A stretch of 64,000 nt of DNA from Peptococcaceae bacterium 1198_IL3148 (GCA_036763105.1 JBAIYS010000002.1:124001-188000), one strand, 5' to 3'; shown: positions 54,205-63,423, numbered from the stretch's first letter. The notes: generated by a model from the letters alone, not told the origin. Numbers and translations: made by a program.

Positions 54205-54399
54205 ATGAGATTGGGTATTAGATGTCCGTTTTGCGGAGAAAAACTTGATATGGAATATTACCAAAGTGGCATTAAGGGGAAAATGGGTAAAACTGTTGTT
54301 TTCTGCAATAATGACAGATGCAATATTAAACCGTGCACAGATGCAACATCGCCATCTAAGGCTTTTAAAGAAGCAGAGTTATTTGGGAAAATCAAGTAA
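54205..54399 (+). CDS. Lar-like restriction alleviation/zinc-ribbon protein
   Basis: 64 residues with the start RCPFCGEKLDME and a second pair CNNDRC, then a KPCTDATSPSKAFKEAE tail. The pattern resembles the Lar restriction-alleviation family, which blunts type I restriction during phage entry. AAGGAGG site. Family assignment is tentative. Confidence 0.6.
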   Translation: MRLGIRCPFCGEKLDMEYYQSGIKGKMGKTVVFCNNDRCNIKPCTDATSPSKAFKEAELFGKIK

Positions 54400-54763
54400 T
54401 ACACATTTCCAATAAAATCACGTAGCAAAAAGTTTCCGGTTGAAATCAAATTATAAAGGAGGGTACCTCCCTGGAATCCCTCAACAACCGGAATTATTAT
54501 AACAAACTCAAGAGAGGGGGTGATTAAACCATAACTGACTAACGAGCATTAACTCACCATAACCAAATAACCTAGTAGGTGCACCGCGGATCGGGGGTTC
54601 GCCCGGCTTTAGTTAGCCGGTGCCTGATCCGTTGGCAAGTTTAGTAATAGTACAACCTGTGATACTACTTGCAATATTTGCTGGAGCTTGGGGGACTTCT
54701 CCACCCCCAGGCTATCCTTTTTAGTCAATCCCCACTGGGGTTTATATAGATTTTATTTAGGAG
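54400..54763 (+). other. Gene-free stretch with strong RNA-like structures before the late activator
   Basis: No gene in 360 bases. A 9-bp pair TTCCGGTTG (54434-54442) with its complement (54485-54493) encloses a GGAGG-GTA-CCTCC hairpin (54458-54470). Another unit around 54581-54634 has CCGGCT/AGCCGG and outer CGGATC/GATCCG pairs with a GGGGGTTCG segment. A GGGG/CCCC hairpin lies near 54690. These could be attenuators or a regulatory RNA controlling the late switch. Confidence 0.5.
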
Positions 54764-55321
54764 GTGGTCGAAATTAAGAAACATCCGTTATACCAGAAAG
54801 TTGAAGAGTTGCTGAAAGATTATAACTCAATGCAGGCGAGAGTTAAAAATCTAAAGTTAGACATAGAGCGACTAAATAAACCCATTCAGCAGGAGTCTGT
54901 TGACGAAACTATCGAAGGAATGTACTACACCAAAGCAGTGACCAGCGGGCCGCCTCCACCAGGGACTGTCGGTGATAGGACTGCAAGTGTGGCGTTATCT
55001 TTTAGGCGTGAGAACGAAGAAACAAATCATGATTCCGCATGGTTACAGATACATGAGAAGGCAGCTGTTGAAGAAGAGTTGGATAGGCTTCAGTGTTTGT
55101 TGGCCAAGGTAGATAATGCAATAGCTAGTTTGGAACCGATGCAAAGGGAAATAATTACTCTATTTTATATCAACAAGAAAAACTGGCCACAAATTACTAT
55201 TGCATTACATGAAAAACATAAAGCATACTACAGTGAAAGGCATTGCAGGCGTGTTAAAGCTGCTGGCATTAAGTATATGATTAAATCTATGTTTGGTTAT
55301 TCAGCTAAGGTCACTGCATGA
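54764..55321 (+). CDS. ArpU/sigma-like late transcription regulator
   Basis: 185 residues. Long N-terminal coiled coil (VEELLKDYNSMQARVKNLKLDIERL), middle linker, and a C-terminal sigma-70 region-4-like HTH (LEPMQREIITLFYINKKNWPQITIALHE, then YSERHCRRVKAAG). Such proteins activate late (terminase and head) genes in Gram-positive phages. Its position just before the terminase fits. The GTG at 54764 overlaps the AGGAGG site, so translation may really start at a rare codon (ATT 54773) or depend on this odd start. Confidence 0.85.
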   Translation: MVEIKKHPLYQKVEELLKDYNSMQARVKNLKLDIERLNKPIQQESVDETIEGMYYTKAVTSGPPPPGTVGDRTASVALSFRRENEETNHDSAWLQIHEKAAVEEELDRLQCLLAKVDNAIASLEPMQREIITLFYINKKNWPQITIALHEKHKAYYSERHCRRVKAAGIKYMIKSMFGYSAKVTA

Positions 55322-55376
55322 TGTCCGAAAAATGTCCGCTTTATGTCCGGTTTTGGTCCTAACAATGCTATATAAT
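55321..55376 (+). promoter_or_regulatory. Late promoter with 11-bp-phased repeats
   Basis: ATGTCCG occurs at 55321, 55332 and 55343, exactly 11 bp apart, with a degenerate copy at 55354, then TATAAT at 55371-55376. The -35 region is weak. Helical phasing suggests an activator, most simply the ArpU/sigma-like protein just upstream, binding one DNA face. Confidence 0.65.
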
Positions 55377-55394
55377 GACACTAATAGAAGTATG

Positions 55395-55418
55395 AACCGC
55401 CACAAGTTGGCGGTTTTT
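55395..55418 (+). terminator. Terminator between late promoter and terminase
   Basis: Perfect 8-bp AACCGCCA/TGGCGGTT stem (55395-55402, 55408-55415) followed by T residues. Its place just after the late promoter could make it an antitermination or attenuation point. Confidence 0.75.
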
Positions 55419-55599
55419 ACATTAGAATATGACAAAGCTTTGCCAATCCGAAGCCCTAAGTTTAATGCTTAGGTTACTCATATAGGAGCGGTGGGGCTTT
55501 TTAGTTTGCCCGGAGCAAACAAGGCGGATTAGTCTGCTGGTAACTCCGGGGTCCCTTTGGGGCTAAACATCAATAGAGGCAGACAGTAAAGAGGGTGAG

Positions 55600-56445
55600 G
55601 TGGTGGGAGGCAGGCCCAAGAATCCTAACCGACAAAAAGCCAAACAAATATGGCTTAATCATAAAGGTAAAATAACCAACCGGCAGATTGCAGAGATGTT
55701 GGGCGAGAAAGAAAAGACGATCTCTGCATGGAAGTGCCGCGATAAATGGAGTGCAGTACTACAAAATGAGAACTGTAGTACTACAGATAAAAAGTGTAGT
55801 ACTACAAAAAAGAAAATCGGCGCCCCGTACGGCAACAAAAATGCTTTAGGCAATAAAGGCGGTGGCGCACCTAAGGGTAACCAGAACGCCAAAGGCCATG
55901 GACCACCAAAGGGTAGTATGAACGCATTAAAGCATGGTTTCTTCCGGAAGATATTTCCCGATGATGAAGAAACCATGGCCATTGTTGGAGAAATCATGGA
56001 GAAAACTCCTTTAGATGTGCTTTGGGAGCAGATTGTCATTCAGTACACTGCAATTGCCAGGGCCCAGAAGATTATGTATGTGACAAATAAGCAGGAAATG
56101 ATCAAGGAACTTAAAAAGGTTAAAAGTCAGCTAGATTTTAATCCCAGATACAATCCTGAGGAACCGGATAGCGAGCCATTTGAAGAGACTTACTGCGAAG
56201 AAGAATGGGAATTCCAGTTCGCGTGGGATCGTCAGGCTACTTTTTTAACTGCCCAGTCTAGGGCCATGAAGACACTGGAAGGGCTCATTACAAAGTATGA
56301 GGAATTGGTTGAAAAGTATGAGCTCAAAGGGTTAGTTGTTGAAGAGCATAGGTTGCGGGTTGAGAAACTAAGGGCTGAAATTAAGAAGATTGGTAATAAA
56401 GAGCAGCAGGTGCGAGTAATCATTGAGGATGATGTTCGTGAGTAG
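55600..56445 (+). CDS. terS: Phage terminase small subunit
   Basis: 281 residues of the PBSX XtmA type. N-terminal HTH (WLNHKGKITNRQIAEMLGEKEKTISAWKCRDKW), glycine/asparagine-rich linker (APYGNKNALGNKGGGAPKGNQNAKG), then helical oligomer domain. It binds the packaging site on phage DNA. GTG 55600 or 55603 with GGGTGAGG upstream. Overlaps terL by eight bases. Confidence 0.9.
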   Translation: MVGGRPKNPNRQKAKQIWLNHKGKITNRQIAEMLGEKEKTISAWKCRDKWSAVLQNENCSTTDKKCSTTKKKIGAPYGNKNALGNKGGGAPKGNQNAKGHGPPKGSMNALKHGFFRKIFPDDEETMAIVGEIMEKTPLDVLWEQIVIQYTAIARAQKIMYVTNKQEMIKELKKVKSQLDFNPRYNPEEPDSEPFEETYCEEEWEFQFAWDRQATFLTAQSRAMKTLEGLITKYEELVEKYELKGLVVEEHRLRVEKLRAEIKKIGNKEQQVRVIIEDDVRE

Positions 56446-56835
56446 TGAAGTGAGAATATCAACTCAAAAGCTTATCGGAAAAGGATATGCAGATTACTGG
56501 AATTTTAAAGGCCGCTATCGAGTATGTAAAGGTTCTCGTGCTTCTAAGAAATCAAAGACAACAGCAATCTACTACATTATAAAACTAATGAAACATCCAG
56601 ATGCGAATCTCTTGGTTATTCGGAAAACATTCAGATCTCTTAAGGATTCATGTTTTGCTGAGCTTAAATGGGCTATTCATCGATTACAAGTTGATGAGGA
56701 TTGGGCAATTAAAGAATCGCCTCTTGAAATGACCTACAAACCAACCGGACAAAAAATATACTTTCGTGGTCTTGATGACCCGTTAAAAGTAACATCAATT
56801 ACTGTTGATAAAGGTGTTCTTTGCTGGATGTGGAT
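56438..56835 (+). CDS. terL: Terminase large subunit, exon 1
   Basis: First 132 codons and two bases of terL, before the group I intron. It has the ATPase P-loop region CKGSRASKKSKTTA (near 37), a coupling segment VIRKTFRSLKDSCFAELKW and the start of Walker B (VLCWMWI). Unspliced, the frame runs into intron sequence and stops at 56852-56854. Splicing to 57741 restores Trp-Ile-Glu-Glu-Ala-Tyr, the expected Walker B end, in frame. GTG 56438 overlaps terS. Confidence 0.9.
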
Positions 56836-57740
56836 TGAAAAATGGTTCACATAAAATTCCCCTAATTGCTGGGACACCCTTAGAGCTTTCTTCACCACAA
56901 CGTGACTGGTAACAGTGAGCGTGATGGTTTGAAAAGAAGAATGATTGGGAAATCAGCAGCGAAGTTACTTGGCATTAATAATCGGTTGTGGTACCATATA
57001 CTTACGAAGTATAAGGGAAGGAAGAGTACTGTGACCGAAATTTGGAAAGACATTGAAGGGTTTGAAGGTTTTTATCAAATAAGCAATTATGGACGAGTTA
57101 AAAGTCTTGGCGGTTGGTGTGGAACCGCGAAACGAAAAGAAAGAATTCGAGCAGTTCATTTGACACATGATGGTTATGAAAAAGTAAGACTGATTCACGG
57201 AGGGAAAGATAAAACCGTACGAGTCCATCGTTTAGTTGCAGAAGCCTTCATACCCAATCCTGAGAACAAAGATACTGTAAATCATAAAGATGGAAACAAG
57301 CGAAACAATCATGTTTCTAATCTTGAATGGGTTGACAGGTCGGAGCAAATGATACACGCATATAAATTAGGATTGAAAACTTCAAGAGTCGGCTCCAAAA
57401 ATAAAAACGCTAAACTTACCGCTGAGCAAGTTAGAGAGATTCGAAATTCATATATCCCGTATAGTCGTGAATTTGGGACAGTTGCACTAGCTAAGAAATA
57501 TGGGGTAACGAATAGAGTAATAGGATTAATTGTCAGAGGTAAGTCATATGAAAATGTCAAGTAAAACGTTCAACGACTATCGAAAGCAGAAAAGCGCTCT
57601 ATTACGAGTGCTTTTTTAGTTAGTAGAGTAGGGTTCAAGCGAACTCGAAACGGGGAGCGCCAAATTTTGGTGAAGATATAGTCTGAACTGCATGGAAACA
57701 TACAGAGGGTAAACGGAAGCGGTTTATCCGTAACATATTG
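56836..57740 (+). ncRNA. Group I intron in terL
   Basis: A 905-nt insertion in the middle of the Walker B codons. P1: exon GTGGAT pairs with guide GTTCAC at about 56851, with a U-G wobble at the 5' splice site. Core AATTGCTGGGA...CCCTTAGAGCT at 56865-56887 forms the P3-P4-P5 region; GAAGATATAGTCTGAAC at 57672-57688 is the conserved P7/J8-7 strand. The last nucleotide is G (57740), as required. Removal rejoins terL exactly. Confidence 0.93.
57031..57564 (+). CDS. HNH homing endonuclease inside the terL intron
   Basis: 177 residues from GTG 57031 (GGGAAGGAAG upstream). NUMOD4 module EIWKDIEGFEGFYQISNYGRVKSL, then HNH core VHRLVAEAFIPNP with VNHKDGNKRNNHVSNLEWVDRSEQ, and a C-terminal HTH-like NUMOD (LTAEQVREIRNSY, ALAKKYGVTNRVIGLIVRGKSYENV). 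It should cut intronless terL alleles and spread the intron. Located in a peripheral loop between core P6 and P7 elements, leaving the ribozyme core intact. Confidence 0.93.
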   Translation: MTEIWKDIEGFEGFYQISNYGRVKSLGGWCGTAKRKERIRAVHLTHDGYEKVRLIHGGKDKTVRVHRLVAEAFIPNPENKDTVNHKDGNKRNNHVSNLEWVDRSEQMIHAYKLGLKTSRVGSKNKNAKLTAEQVREIRNSYIPYSREFGTVALAKKYGVTNRVIGLIVRGKSYENVK

Positions 57741-58593
57741 CGAAGAAGCATACGAGATTCTGAACGAAGATGACTTCAATATGCTAGATGAATCAATCCG
57801 TGGTGCAGCACCTGAAGGATTGTTTAAACAAATTACGCTTACTTTAAACCCATGGAATGAACGCCATTGGATTAAAAAGCGTTTTTTTGATGTTGAAAAA
57901 GACCCTGATATCCTAGCAAAAACCACAAATTACTTGTGTAATGAGTTCCTGGATGAGGCCGACAAGCGTGTTTTTGAACGCATGAAACGGGATAACCCAA
58001 GACGCTATCAGGTTGCTGGTTTAGGCAATTGGGGGATTGTTGACGGGTTAGTGTTTGAGAATTGGGAAGAGCGTAAATTTGATATCAAGAAATTGCTTCG
58101 GGAACGCAAACACATGAAAACATTCTTCGGCCTTGATTTCGGTTATACGAATGACCCTACCGCCTTTTTTGCCGGGGCAGTAGATGAAGAGGCAAAAGAG
58201 ATCTATGTGTTTGACGAGATGTATGAATACGCATTAACCAACCGAATGATTTATGAAGAAATTTCTAAATTAGGTTATGAAAAAGAGCGTATTCGTGCAG
58301 ATAGCGCTGAACCGAAGTCCATTGATGATTTATATGAGTTGGGCTTGAAAGGCATTATGAAGGCGCGTAAAGGCAAAGACAGTGTCAATAACGGCATTCA
58401 AACCATCCAAGATTATAAAATAATCATTCATCCTTCATGTGTTAATTTTTTAACTGAAATTACGAACTATACTTGGGATGAAGACAAGTTTGGTAAGAAA
58501 ATCAACAAGCCGATTGATGACTTTAACCACTTAATGGATGCAATGCGGTACGCGTTGGAAGACATTAAAGGCGAATTATTCAGTTTTGACTAG
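57741..58593 (+). CDS. terL: Terminase large subunit, exon 2
   Basis: Remaining 284 codons of terL (spliced product about 416 residues, usual for the PBSX group). It begins with the rest of Walker B (EEAYEI), continues with coupling motif GLFKQITLTLNPWN, and carries the RNase H-like nuclease: Asp in GLDFGYTNDPTAFFAG, RADSAEPKS, and a final Asp in DDFNHLMDAMRYAL. A start within it (57781) would lack the ATPase and is unlikely to be used. Confidence 0.93.
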
Positions 58594-58609
58594 GAGAGTA
58601 GGTGAAGAA

Positions 58610-60112
58610 ATGGCTGGTTATTTTCCGTTCCAAGGCATCGAGACCGAAACCGAACGATTAAATACAATTATTTCAAATGGTGCAAAAACGGCATTAAGCG
58701 AAATTCGAGTTCTTGAGAAAGAAATTCAGAAATTCAAGCAATCAGAAAAGTTAAAGTGGATGAAAATTGGTATTGATTACTACAATGGTGATCAAGACAT
58801 TATGAAGCGCGAGAGAAAAGTAATCGGTAAAGGTGGTCGCTTAGAGCGAGTAGACAATTTACCTAACAATCGAGTACTTGATAATCAATATGCGAAGTTA
58901 GTTGACCAAAAGGTAAACTACCAACTAGGCCAACCTTTAACCATTGAGACTGATAATGAAACATATTTAAAACTTCTACAAGAGGTATTCAATAAACGGT
59001 TTCATCGCACCCTAAGGAATATTGGTGAGGATGCACTAAACTCTGGCATTAGCTACCTACACCCGTACTATAACGAAGATGGCGAATTTACATTTAGGCA
59101 CTTTAAAAGTTATGAAATTCTGCCGTTTTGGCGTGATTCAGCACATACCGAATTAGATGCATTCGTACATCTATACAGCATTAATATGTATGAAGGTGAA
59201 ACAGAGGTAAAACGAGAATATGCCGATTTGTATAGTAAAGATGGGATAACGAGTTATGTATGGTTCAATGGTCGTTTGGTTCCTGATGTAGAAAAAGCGC
59301 CATCGCCATATTTAATAGCGGTTGATGACGAGGGTAAAGAGTATTCCATGAATTGGAAACGAATCCCCCTAATTCCGTTTAAGTTCAACTCTAAAGAGCA
59401 ACCATTGATCAAACGCGTTAAGTCATTACAGGATGGTATCAACACGATGCTAAGTGACTTTCAAAATAATATGCAGGAGGATGCTCGTTCTACTATCATA
59501 GTGCTACATAATTATGATGGGCAGGATTTAGGTGAGTTTAGACGTAACCTTTCACAGTTTGGTGCTGTTAAAGTTAGAAGCACAGATGGTGCAAAGGGTG
59601 GTGTAGAAACCCTTCAAATTGAAGTTAACAAAGATAACTATGAATCTATCTTGAAGTTGTTTAAAAAGGCGCTTATTGAAAACGGGCGCGGGTACGATGC
59701 TAAAGATGATCGAATGAGTAACAACCCTAACCAAATGAATATTCAATCAATGTACAGCGACATTGAATTGGATGCAAACGGCATCGAGACTGAATTTCAA
59801 GCAGCATTTGAAGATTTACTTTGGTTCATTAATCAACACTTTGCAAATACCGGGAAAGGCGATTTTGAGGGTGAAAAGGTTAAATTCATCTTTAACAGGG
59901 ATACGTTAGTAAATGAAGCAGAGGTAATCGAAAGTTTAAGTAAATCAACCGATTTATCACTAGAAACTCGTATTTCTCAGCATCCTTATGTTGATGATGT
60001 CCAGAGGGAGCTAGAACGCATCAAAAAAGAACGCCAAGAAATGATGGAACTATATGATGGCTATGGAGCTACTTTCACTAAAAAACAAGGTGATCTAGAT
60101 GTCCAAGAGTAG
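58610..60112 (+). CDS. Phage portal protein (SPP1 gp6-like)
   Basis: 500 residues. Pattern of the SPP1-type portal: YYNGDQDIMKR near the start, PNNRVLDNQYAKLVDQKVNYQLGQPL, and a central GISYLHPYYNEDGEFTFRHF, with a helical C-terminal crown. It forms the dodecameric DNA gate. ATG 58610 behind GGAGAGTAGGTG, 17 bases after terL. Next gene overlaps by 14 bases. Confidence 0.93.
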   Translation: MAGYFPFQGIETETERLNTIISNGAKTALSEIRVLEKEIQKFKQSEKLKWMKIGIDYYNGDQDIMKRERKVIGKGGRLERVDNLPNNRVLDNQYAKLVDQKVNYQLGQPLTIETDNETYLKLLQEVFNKRFHRTLRNIGEDALNSGISYLHPYYNEDGEFTFRHFKSYEILPFWRDSAHTELDAFVHLYSINMYEGETEVKREYADLYSKDGITSYVWFNGRLVPDVEKAPSPYLIAVDDEGKEYSMNWKRIPLIPFKFNSKEQPLIKRVKSLQDGINTMLSDFQNNMQEDARSTIIVLHNYDGQDLGEFRRNLSQFGAVKVRSTDGAKGGVETLQIEVNKDNYESILKLFKKALIENGRGYDAKDDRMSNNPNQMNIQSMYSDIELDANGIETEFQAAFEDLLWFINQHFANTGKGDFEGEKVKFIFNRDTLVNEAEVIESLSKSTDLSLETRISQHPYVDDVQRELERIKKERQEMMELYDGYGATFTKKQGDLDVQE

Positions 60113-61130
60113 AGAGTATTGGCGCAAAAGGTTTGAAATGCTTGAGGATGCCCAGAACAATAAGGCTATGTCGTATTATAAGAGCTTGGAAAAGGCCTAT
60201 ATTCAAACGATGACTGAAATCGAAAGGGATATTGCTCGTTGGTACCAACGGTTTGCTAATAATAACGAGATTACACTTGCAGAAGCGAAAAAGCTACTGA
60301 AATCCGATGAATTAAAAGAGTTCCAGTGGACCGTTGAAGAATACATTAAGTATGGTGAGGAAAATGCTATAAATAAAGCCTGGATGAAACAACTCGAAAA
60401 TGCATCTGCTCGGGTCCATATAAGCCGTTTGGAGAGTTTGCAAACTCAGCTACAGCAACACATTGAAAAGCTCTACGGTGGGCAAATAGAAGATTTTGAA
60501 CGGCTTATAAAGGATGTATATCAAGCTCAATACTATTACGCTGCCTATGAGATTCAAAGGGGTATAGGAGTTGCTTTTACTATATCGGCGCTTGATGAAA
60601 ATGTACTAACTAAGGTAATAAGCAAACCATGGACGTATGATGGATTAACGTTCAGCGATAAGATATGGCGTGATAAAAACCTGTTGATAGATACGATTCA
60701 TAAAGAACTTACTCAGTCCATTGCTCGGGGGCAGGCACCAGATAAGATCATTAAAACAATAGCTAGAAAATTGAATACATCCTGTTCAAACGCTGCTCGT
60801 CTTGTTATGACTGAATCAGCGTTTTTTAGTGCTTCTGCACAGAAAAAGACATTTGATGATTTGGATGTTGAACGATATGAAATTGTAGCAACACTGGATC
60901 ACAAGACAAGTGAAATCTGCCAAGCGATGGATGGCAAAATATTTAAAATGAGTGAGTATGAACCTGGGGTAACCGCTAACCCTTTCCACCCATGGTGTAG
61001 GACTACAACAGTGCCTTATTTTGATGATAACTATGGTGAACGGATCGCAAGAGGGAGGGGTGGAAAGGTTTATTATATTCCTTCTAATATCACTTATAAG
61101 GAGTGGGAAAAGAAATATGTTGTTGCTTAA
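60099..61130 (+). CDS. Minor head protein (SPP1 gp7/MuF-like)
   Basis: 343 residues. Helical N-terminal half and a MuF-type C-terminal motif: ARLVMTESAFFSASAQ, then RYEIVATLDHKTSEICQAMDGKIF and NPFHPWCRTTTVPYF, which is the conserved Cys/His end. It binds the portal and enters the prohead in small numbers. ATG 60099. Confidence 0.92.
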   Translation: MSKSREYWRKRFEMLEDAQNNKAMSYYKSLEKAYIQTMTEIERDIARWYQRFANNNEITLAEAKKLLKSDELKEFQWTVEEYIKYGEENAINKAWMKQLENASARVHISRLESLQTQLQQHIEKLYGGQIEDFERLIKDVYQAQYYYAAYEIQRGIGVAFTISALDENVLTKVISKPWTYDGLTFSDKIWRDKNLLIDTIHKELTQSIARGQAPDKIIKTIARKLNTSCSNAARLVMTESAFFSASAQKKTFDDLDVERYEIVATLDHKTSEICQAMDGKIFKMSEYEPGVTANPFHPWCRTTTVPYFDDNYGERIARGRGGKVYYIPSNITYKEWEKKYVVA

Positions 61131-61241
61131 GTAAAGCATGTTGTTTCAATAGCCATTTTAGCATTTTTGGGCGTTAACTAATAAAGCTGGTCGTGGACGT
61201 AACCACGTAAAATTAAATCGTAACCAATGGAGGAAATGAAA

Positions 61242-61844
61242 ATGAAACGTGAATTTTTAGAAGGTTTAGGTCTTGAAAAAGAAAAGATTGACGCTATTAT
61301 GGCTGAGCATGGAAAAACAGTTGAATCGCACAAAACAAAGGCTGCTGAATTAAACAACAGTCTTGAGGGCTTAAAGAAGCAACTGGAGGATCGAGATAAG
61401 GACCTTAAAGATTTAAAGAAAAAAGCAGAAGGCAATGAGGAGCTTCAAACAAAGTTTACAGAACTAGAAAACAAATACAACCAAGCGAAATCTGATTTTG
61501 AGCAGAAATTAAAAGACGCTCAACTTTCCGGTGCTTTAAAATTAGCCTTAGCCGGCAAGGTCCATGATGTTGATCTAGTAGCAAACCTCATTGACAAAAC
61601 TAAAATTGAACTAGGAGATGACGGTAACGTCACCAAAGGACTTGATGAGCAGATAAAGGAACTGCAAAAATCAAAGTCCTTTTTGTTTGTTCCTAATAAG
61701 CCCAATAAACCAACATTTAAGGGGTTTGTGCCAAACGGTGGTAACGATGATGATGACAATCCAATCGACATTGGCGCTAGTTTCGCAAAAATGGCAAATG
61801 AAAAAGCGCAAGCACCAAAAATTGAAAATAACCCATGGGGTTAA
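61242..61844 (+). CDS. Scaffold protein (phage gp20-like)
   Basis: 200 residues, strongly helical and coiled (LNNSLEGLKKQLEDRDKDLKDLKKKAEGNEELQ), beginning MKREFLEGLGLEKEKIDAIM as in minor structural GP20 proteins. Disordered acidic end with NDDDDNP. Guides capsid assembly. ATG 61242 has GGAGG eight bases upstream; ATG 61227 overlaps less sensibly. Confidence 0.88.
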   Translation: MKREFLEGLGLEKEKIDAIMAEHGKTVESHKTKAAELNNSLEGLKKQLEDRDKDLKDLKKKAEGNEELQTKFTELENKYNQAKSDFEQKLKDAQLSGALKLALAGKVHDVDLVANLIDKTKIELGDDGNVTKGLDEQIKELQKSKSFLFVPNKPNKPTFKGFVPNGGNDDDDNPIDIGASFAKMANEKAQAPKIENNPWG

Positions 61845-61858
61845 AGGAGGAAAATTAA

Positions 61859-62173
61859 ATGCCATATGTTAAGCAAGTAGAAAGAGCGGAACGTATTAAT
61901 TTTTTAGCATCTTCAAAAGTCCAAGCCTTTACTTATCAAGTAAGTGATGAAGGTGTCACAGCCGATGCTAATGGTAAGAAAATTGTAAAAGCTGGTACTA
62001 TTCTACCTGCAAACGATGCAACAGCAGAAGGAATTCTTTATACAGATGTTGACGTGACAAACGGACCGCAACCAGGTTCTTTAATCGTTGAAGCCTATGT
62101 TTTAGAGGATCGTTTACCGGTTGCTCCTGCTGCTGAAGCAAAAACAGCTCTAACAAAAATTACATTCCGCTAA
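61859..62173 (+). CDS. Small head/decoration protein
   Basis: 104 residues, beta-rich, with GTILPANDATAEGILYTDVDVTNG typical of small head proteins that sit beside the capsid gene. AAAGGAGG site. Probably decorates or stabilises the capsid; assignment is by position and pattern. Confidence 0.7.
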   Translation: MPYVKQVERAERINFLASSKVQAFTYQVSDEGVTADANGKKIVKAGTILPANDATAEGILYTDVDVTNGPQPGSLIVEAYVLEDRLPVAPAAEAKTALTKITFR

Positions 62174-62204
62174 TTAATAGCGATTATTTAGGAGGTTATG
62201 AAAT

Positions 62205-63224
62205 ATGCCAGATGTATTAGAACTTTTTAACTCTGAAACTGTATTGAACTATCTGAAAAATCGTCAATATAAACCACTTTTGGGAGAAACACTTTTCCCA
62301 GAAGTTAAGCACGAAACACTTGATTTCAGCTACCTAGTTGGGGCAAGCTCACTGCCGGTTGTAGCATCTGTCCATGCATTTGATACAGAAGCTGAAATTG
62401 GATCTCGTGAGGCTGCTAAGCAAGCGCTAGAAGCGGCATATATTAAACGTAAAATGCAACTAACTGAAAAAGATTTAATTGCGCTACAGTTCCCGCGCAC
62501 ACAAGGTGAACAACAATATTTGATGAGCCAAGTGTTTAATGACATCGATAGATTGGTTGCCGGCGTAAAAGCGCGTGTTGAATTGATGCGTATGGAGGCA
62601 TTAACAACAGGAAAGGTAACTTTAAACGAAAATGGACTAAATATGATTGTAGATTATCATGTTCCAAGTGAACACCAAGAAACTTTGACAGGTACTGATT
62701 TGTGGACTAATGAAAATGCAGACATTATTGGTGATTTAGAACGCTGGCAGGATTCTTTAGATGAAAAAGCAACTCGTGCTTTAACTTCTACAAAGGTGCT
62801 AACTCAAATATTGCGCAATAGTAAAATTATTGGTTATTTATTCGGCAAAGATTCTGGCCGAATTCCAACTAGACAAGATTTAAATGCGTTTCTTATCCAG
62901 CACGACTTGCCAACTATCGCAGTTTACGATTCAAAATATCGCAAGCAAAATGCTGACGGTACTTACACTACTGCCCGTTTCTTCGGGGAAAATAAATTTG
63001 TTATGTTCGGTGATGGAATCCTTGGTGAAACGCTATATGGACCAACACCGGAAGAAAGCCGCATGATTCGTGAAGGTGCAAATGTTTCTAATGTAGACAA
63101 GGTGATTGCTATGGTTTATGAAGAAGGTAAGGACCCTATCTCTACTTGGACAAAAGCAGCGGCTACAGCTATACCTTCATTCCCAGAAGCGAATAATGTA
63201 TTCCAAGCACAGCCGATTGCTTAA
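62205..63224 (+). CDS. Major capsid protein (phage capsid E family)
   Basis: 339 residues of the lambda gpE-like HK97 fold: LLGETLFPEVKHETLDFSYL at the start, EAAYIKRKMQLTEKDL, LRNSKIIGYLFGKDSG, PTIAVYDSKYRK and FGDGILGETLYGPTPEE. Main shell protein of the head. AGGAGG precedes ATG 62205. Confidence 0.93.
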   Translation: MPDVLELFNSETVLNYLKNRQYKPLLGETLFPEVKHETLDFSYLVGASSLPVVASVHAFDTEAEIGSREAAKQALEAAYIKRKMQLTEKDLIALQFPRTQGEQQYLMSQVFNDIDRLVAGVKARVELMRMEALTTGKVTLNENGLNMIVDYHVPSEHQETLTGTDLWTNENADIIGDLERWQDSLDEKATRALTSTKVLTQILRNSKIIGYLFGKDSGRIPTRQDLNAFLIQHDLPTIAVYDSKYRKQNADGTYTTARFFGENKFVMFGDGILGETLYGPTPEESRMIREGANVSNVDKVIAMVYEEGKDPISTWTKAAATAIPSFPEANNVFQAQPIA

Positions 63225-63241
63225 TTAGGAGGTAAATTAAA

Positions 63242-63412
63242 ATGGCTAAAATCAAAGTAAAGGTAAAAGCTGGTGTTTTCCCTGTGAGGTATAATGGCGA
63301 ACGCTATGCAGCAGGAGATGTAGTCTCAATTGAAGATAAACACTTTAATGCTTCCGTATTTGAAAAAGTTGAAGCTACAAAAGTGAAGGAAGTTACTGAA
63401 AAAGCTGAATAG
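63242..63412 (+). CDS. Small uncharacterised head-region protein
   Basis: 56 residues from ATG 63242 with AGGAGG before it. Beta-rich start (KIKVKVKAGVFPVRYNGERYAAGDVVSI) suggesting an SH3-like barrel, and a Lys/Glu tail. Position between capsid and connector genes suggests a structural or assembly part. Confidence 0.7.
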   Translation: MAKIKVKVKAGVFPVRYNGERYAAGDVVSIEDKHFNASVFEKVEATKVKEVTEKAE

Positions 63413-63423
63413 GGCGTGATACT

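Noticed and set aside
54581-54634. tRNA gene (GGGGGTTCG resembles a T arm)
   Set aside because: No cloverleaf, anticodon arm or acceptor stem could be formed.
57570-57926. Minus-strand frame across the intron end and exon 2
   Set aside because: No ribosome site or family pattern; covers conserved ribozyme core and terL sequence.
57781-58593. Independent terminase gene starting at ATG 57781
   Set aside because: It is exon 2 of terL; the start lacks a ribosome site and the product would lack the ATPase domain.
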